Positions 58,184 through 64,000 of a stretch of DNA of 64,000 nt are shown here, piece by piece. Source of the DNA: Deuterostichococcus epilithicus (taxonomy: Eukaryota > Chlorophyta > Trebouxiophyceae > Prasiolales > Stichococcaceae); NCBI GenBank assembly GCA_033439295.1, contig JAVTLE010000023.1, positions 2,206,530 through 2,270,529 on the forward strand, in the 5' to 3' direction. The notes beneath the pieces were generated by a model. The model had not been told where the DNA came from and ran no database searches. It saw only the letters and a program-made list of their open reading frames with translations. Numbering within the stretch: the stretch's first letter is position 1; each line of letters begins with the position of its first letter. Position numbers and translations under genes: made by a program.

Positions 58184-60459
58184 CGGCGGCTGCGGCGGCA
58201 ACGTTAGCAACAGTGACAGCGGCAGCGGCGCACCCCACGGGTCGGCGAGGTGTGCGCTGAGGTTGGCCAGCGGCGTGGTGCCGGTGGTGATGTGCTGCGC
58301 GATGAAGCCGGCATAAGCGAGCATAGCGAGCCGTGCGTTCTTGACCTCCTTCAGCTGTGCGAGGAGGCATTTGAAGCCAGTTAGGGTTGGGAAGACATCT
58401 TGCGCGGAGGCGCAGGGTTGTGTGGGGATCGCAGCACCAAGTAGGTGATGCCAGCCAGGTTCTCAATTTTGCCTGGGCCAAGCACCTCGCCCAAAGTCGT
58501 ACACATCAATGTTTTAGGGCAGGGCAAGGCGCGCCGCACCTTCAGGCTGGCCAGGTCGCCCTTGGCAAAGCCCGCCGGGTCAAAGATGCCGCCAGGGTAG
58601 CCTGCCGGGACATGCAGGATTCGTCGAGGAATGCACCACGTGCAGTGTCACATGCGGTGCGGTCATGTATGGCAGCATAGAGATTCCTCTTGGATCAGCA
58701 ACAAATTCCTGATGCACGCACCCGGTTCGTTGCCGTCTGGGAGCTTGTTGTTCGAGAAGATGGGGTCCTGGTTAGCCGAGCCTGCGCATGCCAATGCCAA
58801 TGCGATGAGCAAGTCTGCTCTGCAACACCAGCCAGGAAGATCGAGACACGATGGCAGGTGAGCATTTGCAGAGAGTCAAAGAGCAACCTGCCGACGCTGC
58901 GTTTAGCACATAGCTCCGGCGGACGACCAGCAGGACAGAGCCATTCAACAGTGCGCGCACCGGGCTTGTTGTAGTCTTGCAGCCGGCGGAACTCCACCCA
59001 CGCGAACAGGAACAGCTGGACGGCAAACAGGGTGGACGCCGGCGCAAAGTAGTTGCCGGCGCCGGCCTCATACCACGCCTGCTGTGCGGCGGGGCCACCG
59101 GTGCCCAGGTTGTTCAGAATCTCCGGGAACAGCACGCCCGCTGTGCCGAGCATTGCCCACCGGCCATTCTGCAGCTCCGCCTGCTGGTACCTGCGGCCGA
59201 ACACACGCAAGGCAAGCTTGTTCATGACGGACAAGACGAGTGGACATCGTGACATATGTGTCTCAAACATGCGATTCGCTGGAAGATGCAAGTAGACAAG
59301 TAGCTGTGAGCGCACCACTTGAGCGCAGCGGGGTTCTTGGCCAGACCGAAGGGGTCGAAACCTGCGGTCGTTTTCGGAGATTGGGTTTGAAAGGCAAGCA
59401 GAGAGCAGCCGGGCCGACGCGGTTGCTTGTTGAGGCATGCCATGGAGTTGCTGCTAAACTCCCCAAGAAACGAATGCAGATGCGTTTGAACACTCCAACA
59501 ACATGAGCAGATGCCTAGCAGTGTGCTTGCAACGAGGTAGGCATCGGAGAGACTCGCCGAAATCTCCGGGGAGCGAGCCGTCGAGCCACTCGGGGGACTC
59601 CTTGCCCGGCAGCCACTCTGCATAACAGACAGCATGCCGCCATCGAGATGAGGCCAAAGAAATGATGCACACTCCATCTACAGCAGTCTTAATGTCAGTG
59701 AACTCGATGGACGGCAGGAGATGCACGATCACTACGTCTTCCAGAGCAAGCTCGGCGAAGACCGCACCGCCAGCCTTGGCAGCGTTCGCCACCACTGGGC
59801 GCACCGCGGTCTGTGCCCAGAACAGTCAGTACGTCACCACCGTAGTCGGTCTTGTCTGCCTGTGATCACTGTGCTTCATTGCCAGCGGCTCGCTGGCGCA
59901 GGAGTCTGGGGGTGTTGATGCCGCATCCACTAAGAGTGCCGGCGGCAGCGGACGCACACAGGTGACGGCTGCTGCTCGCGATCAAGATCGCGATACGCGC
60001 GGCAGCCTGATGCTGTGAAACTTGTTTGAATATGAGAAGGAGCAACGAGGTGTGGAGCCGATCGCGAGTAGAGCCAGGCAAGGGTCTGCGCCCACATCGT
60101 TTGTCCCCTTGCTGAGCCGAGGATGATCGGGCATTGCAACTCGAAAGGAATATGCTGTTCGACACAGTACCCTCCATTGCAGGACGCGCGCTGTCACAGA
60201 GGTGGGTGGGCTGACGAAGGAGAACACCAGCACACGCAATCTGTAGCTGGAGCTGCTTCCCGATGCGGGGAGCAGCACGCTCCGCCCGACGTTAGGACTC
60301 TCAAAGTTCAGGAGTTCAAGAGTTTCGACGATCGCCAGTATAGCCCTCCGGCGACTGACCCACCGGACGCAGCGACAGGGAGCGGCCGAGGCCGGCACCC
60401 TTCGGGGCGGCAACCTCCGTGCGCAGAGTCGCCACAGAGCGGGCGGCGATGGCAGCCAT
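58018..60459 (-). CDS. Photosystem I light-harvesting protein (LHCA family)
   Basis: Nine or so exons. Transit-peptide exon 60364-60459 ([20 protein letters not shown]) is followed by 59768-59810 and 59558-59617 ([19 protein letters not shown]). The next exons give [16 protein letters not shown], then [20 protein letters not shown], the first chlorophyll-binding helix with the E-x-x-N/H-x-R motif. The sequence runs on through [55 protein letters not shown] and [20 protein letters not shown] (third helix). It ends [17 protein letters not shown]. The ligand pattern ExxNxR / ExxNxR is intact in both helices. The NQDPIF and GYPGGIF motifs mark the LHCA branch. Which LHCA paralogue it is cannot be settled. 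Exon 3 ends with a GC donor (59556-59557). A CTG/CAG repeat lies in the last intron. Confidence 0.92.
58145..58184 (+). repeat. CAG trinucleotide repeat in LHCA intron
   Basis: About 11 pure CAG units followed by CAACAG. It lies in the last intron of the minus-strand LHCA gene, between the exon ending ...ADPWG and the final exon [13 protein letters not shown], so the transcript reads (CUG)n. It is not coding in the spliced model. Confidence 0.85.
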
Positions 60460-60707
60460 CTTGGACGCTGTCCGTGGGATGCTGGTCGCGCGCCGGGTGC
60501 GGTGCAGGTGAACAAGCTGGTAACAGGCCAACAGTGCACGCCAGATCTGGTTATCTTCTTGATCTGCGCAAACTTGGTCTCCACCAAATGCGTCATCGCC
60601 CCTTGGGGCAAAATCCTCATCCAATCGGCTTGTGCACCCGCTGCGGCCGGACTTCACGCCAGCCCCAGCAGCGATCCAGCCCCGCGCGCAGCTCGCATCT
60701 TGCAGCC
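60460..60707. promoter_or_regulatory. Bidirectional promoter between two LHCA genes
   Basis: Only 248 bp separate the start codons of the two divergent LHCA genes. The segment must hold both 5' UTRs and core promoters. No clear TATA box on either strand. A TGCAGCC just before the plus-strand ATG and the sequence CCAAGATGGCTGCC around the minus start give good start contexts. Confidence 0.65.
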
Positions 60708-62788
60708 ATGGCAGCCCTCCTCGCCAGCCAGCAGGCCGTCTGCCGCCTGGCCCCCTCGCTGCCGCGGTCCCTGCGGGTTAGCAACGGCTCCCGCACCGTC
60801 TGCCAGGCTGCAGGTGCGCGGGTTGCGGCAGTGCCACGGCCATCGATCGCGCTTGTGGATCAAGCCGCCGAAGCAGTCGGGGCGTAGTCGGGGTATCGGA
60901 TCGAGCAGCTGGGCATAGCTGATGGTAACCTGACGTGTGCCCTCATGCTCATCTGTGCCGACCGCACACGCATCCGTACACGTTTCGATCAGTTGACAAG
61001 CGCTCTGCGATGCCCACAGACAACTGGCTGCCGGGCTCCACCAAGCCAAAGCACCTCACAGAGGGCGTCGGCGCCACGCTGCCCGCAAACTTTGGTGGGT
61101 CCCTGCTGGCATGGAGTCCACCTGCATTTGCCCGCTGTTGGGATCTCGCGCCTCTGGAGAAAATGTGCCTTGCCGAGCCGTGAGATCTGGCGACCAAGCA
61201 TGCTGGACAGCCGCGTAGGCCTTGGCGCTTGGGTGCAGACATATCACATGCATCTTGGGCTCAACTCTTGAAGCCGTCGGCGACGGCAGCTCACAGGCTC
61301 ACGGCCGGGAGCTTTGCTGACCAATTTATATTGCGTACCTAAATCAGGGTGGGACCCGCTGGGCCTGGGTGCCAATGAGGAGCGGCTGACCTGGTTTGCG
61401 GAGTCGGAGCGCGTCCACTCCCGATGGGCCATGCTCGCCGTCGCCGGCATCCTGGTGCAGGTGTGCGCCGCCGGGCAGCACAATGGAGTCTCCAGATGCA
61501 GACATGCCGGGGAGCTTCGCCACAGCCAGCCTGTCCTGGCCCGCCAGCCGCCTGCGCCGGGGTTGACAGGGTGGTTCGAGTTAAGGGTGGAGAGCATGCA
61601 TTGCCGATTCCTCCTTTGCGCATCCTCCACACGGCGACGGTTCTCCCCATGTAACTGGCGCGCAGGAGATCGTCAAGCCGGACATCTTCTGGTACGATGC
61701 GCCCCTGAAGGTCGACCTGCCCTTCAACATCGTCGGGCTGGTGCTCTTCGAGCTGGTCGCCATGCACTGGGTGGAGACCAAGGTGCGTTTAGTGATATTC
61801 CTGGCATACAATGTGACGAATGAAGCATTGCAATGAGATACGCAAGGCCTTGCGGTCACCTGGCACAATGCGTCCCATGGATTTCACTGGTGCACCTGCA
61901 GCGCGGTCTGGACATGCAGAAGCCCAACTCACAGAACCAGGACCCCATCTTCACAAACTACTCGCTGCCAGAGCACACCCCAGGCTACCCTGGAGGTACA
62001 GCGCGGTCTCCCTGGCATTGCAGAGCATGTCGTGGTGACACAACCATGCGACCAACCCCGACTGTCAGTGCCCCATCTCATTCGCACACGCACACCTGCA
62101 CAATCCCTCTGCAGCGACGGGTGCACATGTGGATCCTGCCCTTCTGAACAGGCATCTTCGCTCCCTTCATCCCCGAGGACCTTGAGACGCTCAAGCTCAA
62201 GGAGCTGAAGAACGGCCGCCTGGCCATGTGAGTCTCGCCTGTGTGTGTCGTTCACACCTTGGTTGGTGACGGCAGCAGCAGCTGAGCGCCCCACAGCCGA
62301 TTGCGACCGTGCGACACCTCCGTCCTCGCGTGCTGCGCAGGCTCGCCTTTGTGGGCTTCACGATGGCAGCGCAGGTCACCGGCAAGGGCCCGCTGGCCGC
62401 CCTGGGCGAGCACCTGAACGACCCGATCAACACCACCATCTTCAGCAAGTGCGCCGTGCAGCTTCTGCCGATGTTTCATCGTCTCTCATCCTGTTGGCTG
62501 ATCTGCACGTCGTTGGTATGCTGACACTACATCGTTGCCGCCGTCCAACAGGGCCGTCGTCATCCCCGGCCAGGCAGTGGGCCCGACCTGCCAGATCCCC
62601 TCGTCTGTGAACTTCCAGGGGTGAGCACAGCTGCGTGGATCGTTGCACCAAGCTGCCTGTCTGTTTACATGTCAACACATACTACATGCGCATGCAGGTA
62701 TTATCCATTGCTGGCATCTGACGCCACACCCATCGAATGCAGGCTGGAGATCCCGACGCCGTGCTTCCTGGACAGCCTCTGGCCCTGA
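60708..62788 (+). CDS. Photosystem I light-harvesting protein (LHCA family)
   Basis: Nine exons: 60708-60813, 61020-61094, 61348-61460, 61666-61782, 61902-61995, 62152-62228, 62341-62448, 62552-62621 and about 62743-62788. The leader MAALLASQQAVCRLAPSLPR is a chloroplast transit peptide. The mature part starts near DNWLPGSTKPKHLTEG. Helix 1 has ERVHSRWAMLAVAGILVQEI (E-x-x-H-x-R), helix 2 is in FNIVGLVLFELVAMHWVE, then NQDPIFTNYSLPEHTPG and YPGGIFAPFIPEDLETLKLK. Helix 3 is ELKNGRLAMLAFVGFTMAAQ (E-x-x-N-x-R). The C terminus, IPTPCFLDSLWP, extends past the usual LHCA end by about 30 residues. VQEIVKPDIFWYDA resembles Lhca1/Lhca2-type proteins of Chlamydomonas. Confidence 0.93.
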
Positions 62789-63140
62789 ACAGGTGGGACG
62801 GTGTTGGGCACCGCCGGGCGTACGCTCATCTGAACGGTTCTTTCGTTGTGGCAGCTTGCGCAAAGACTGATAAGCTCAAATGATCTGGACTGCAGGTTAG
62901 ATGGTGTCACTTGCGCCTGCCACTGCAAACAAAAGCATTGTTCTGGCGGGTGGAGGCTTGTGGGGGTTGTACAGCGCTGCGTCTTGATGCTGATGGCAGC
63001 ATCCTCATGCAAGCTTTATCGCAATATTCGTTGATCTGTTCCAACGCTTTGAGAGACGGTTGGACAGAAACTTTTGGGTTCATACCTCACGAGAGGGACA
63101 GTTTCAGTCAATTGTAAACTTCCTGCGCACCGCCACCCGC
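62789..63140. other. 3' flank of LHCA
   Basis: The region holds TGTAA at 63113-63117, 325 nt past the stop. It is otherwise featureless up to the repeat array. Confidence 0.4.
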
Positions 63141-63149
63141 TTGTTCAAG

Positions 63150-63965
63150 CTAAAGTAGCAGGGTTCACGTTGAAAGAAAATCGCTTCGAAAGCGCGACTG
63201 CTACTGTTGATTTGGCTCCTTATGCGACGTCATACCTTCAAGGGCAAAGCCTCCTTTCAAGGAGCCAGATCGAAAGAGGCGGGTTTACTATGAAAGTAGG
63301 CCGTCGCATAAGGAGCCAAATCAAAAGTAGCAGGGTCACTTTGAAAGTAGGCCGTCGCATAAGGAGCCAGATCGAAAGTAGAAGATCAAAAGCAGCAGGG
63401 TCGCTTTGAAAGTATGACGTCGCATAAGCAGCCAGATCGAAAGTAGCAGGGTCGCTTTGAAAGCGTAACGTCGCATAGGGAGCCCAATCAAAAGTAGCAG
63501 GGTCACTTTGAGAGAGAATCGCTTCGAAAGCGCGACTGCTACTTTTGGATTTGGCTCCTTATGCGACGTCATACCTTCAAGGGCAAAGCCTCCTTTCAAG
63601 GAGCCAGATCGAAAGTAAGAGATCAAAAGCAGCAGGGTCGCTTTGAAAGCATAACATCGCACAAGGAGCCAAATCGAAAGTAGCAGGGTCGCTTTGAAAC
63701 CGTATCGTCGCATAAGGAGCCCAATCAAAAGTAGCAGGGTCACTTTGAAAGAAAATCGCTTCGAAAGCGCGACTGCTACTTTTGATTTGGCTCCTTATGC
63801 GACGTCATACTTTCAAGGGCAAAGCTTCCTTTCAAGGAGCCAGATCGAAAGAGGCGGGTTCACTATGAAAGTAGGCCGTCGCATAAGGAGCCAAATCAAA
63901 AGTAGCAGGGTCACTTTGAAAGTAGGCCGTCGCTCAAGGAGCCTAATCAAGGTATCTCGGTACAG
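63150..63965. repeat. Direct and inverted ~50-bp repeat array
   Basis: The unit is about 49-53 bp: AGCAGGGTCACTTTGAAAGT, then ACGTCGCATAAGGAGCC, then AAATCAAAAGT. It occurs about eight times in direct orientation (near 63293, 63342, 63410, 63459, 63644, 63697, 63867 and 63920). It also occurs as reverse complements near 63205, 63541 and 63784, each preceded by AATCGCTTCGAAAGCGCGAC. A higher-order block therefore repeats at 63159, 63499 and 63738. The inverted copies can form long hairpins. One minus-strand frame stays open (63336-63743) because the unit is near 17 codons. The array appears to continue to or near the window end. Confidence 0.85.
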
Positions 63966-64000
63966 ACGTCTTTCATCAACACCGCCTTCCAGGTTTGGGC

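Noticed and set aside
63336-63743. 135-codon minus-strand frame with ~17-residue repeats
   Set aside because: It arises because the DNA repeat unit is close to a multiple of three; no start context, no splice partners, and both orientations of the unit are present.
63150-63965. CRISPR-like array
   Set aside because: Units are contiguous with no unique spacers, appear in both orientations, and the genome is eukaryotic.

Overview
This is a nuclear window from a GC-rich green alga, a core chlorophyte and most likely a trebouxiophyte or Chlorella-like lineage. The case rests on nuclear genes for chloroplast proteins (PsaF, two LHCA antenna proteins, a plastid acyl desaturase, the stromal processing peptidase), a plant-type topoisomerase VI B subunit, and many short introns with GTGCGN, GTGAGN or GTGGGN donors and TGCAG or CGCAG acceptors. 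Most coding exons are high in GC. No prokaryotic organisation, rRNA, tRNA, CRISPR or intact transposon was seen. Reading frames are broken into exons, so gene models were built by joining exons at consensus splice sites so that the conserved protein frame continues. Coordinates given for genes run from start codon to stop codon and include introns.

Layout (strand): BAP31-like ER protein (-), plastid fatty-acid desaturase (+), large low-complexity protein with a GCxxCR cysteine motif (-), helical BAG-like protein (-), RRS1 ribosome-biogenesis factor (+), TOP6B (-), SAR1 GTPase (-), small two-helix membrane protein (+), UDP-sugar transporter of the UTR3/SLC35B1 type (-), eIF4B-like RGG protein (-), CTF18 clamp loader (+), PsaF (-), mitochondrial 2-oxoglutarate dehydrogenase E2 (-), dUTPase (+), exosome RRP46 (-), cyclin H (-), stromal processing peptidase (+), uncharacterised plant-type membrane protein (+), LHCA (-), LHCA (+). 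The last ~0.85 kb is a direct and inverted repeat array.

The genes are ordinary housekeeping genes and do not form one pathway. Several share compartments: PsaF and both LHCA proteins belong to photosystem I, and the stromal processing peptidase matures such imported precursors. SAR1, the BAP31-like protein and the nucleotide-sugar transporter serve the ER/Golgi. CTF18, dUTPase, TOP6B and cyclin H act on DNA or the cell cycle. Seven neighbouring pairs are divergent with short gaps of about 0.25-0.9 kb; the tightest (249 bp) separates the two LHCA genes and is probably a shared light-regulated promoter.

The most unusual items are the GCxxCR low-complexity protein (with a frame break beside unresolved bases), an 11-nt micro-exon completing the SAR1 nucleotide-binding region, two GC-AG introns, decayed copies of the final TOP6B exon inside its own last intron, a ~205-bp foldback element, and the terminal inverted-repeat array.
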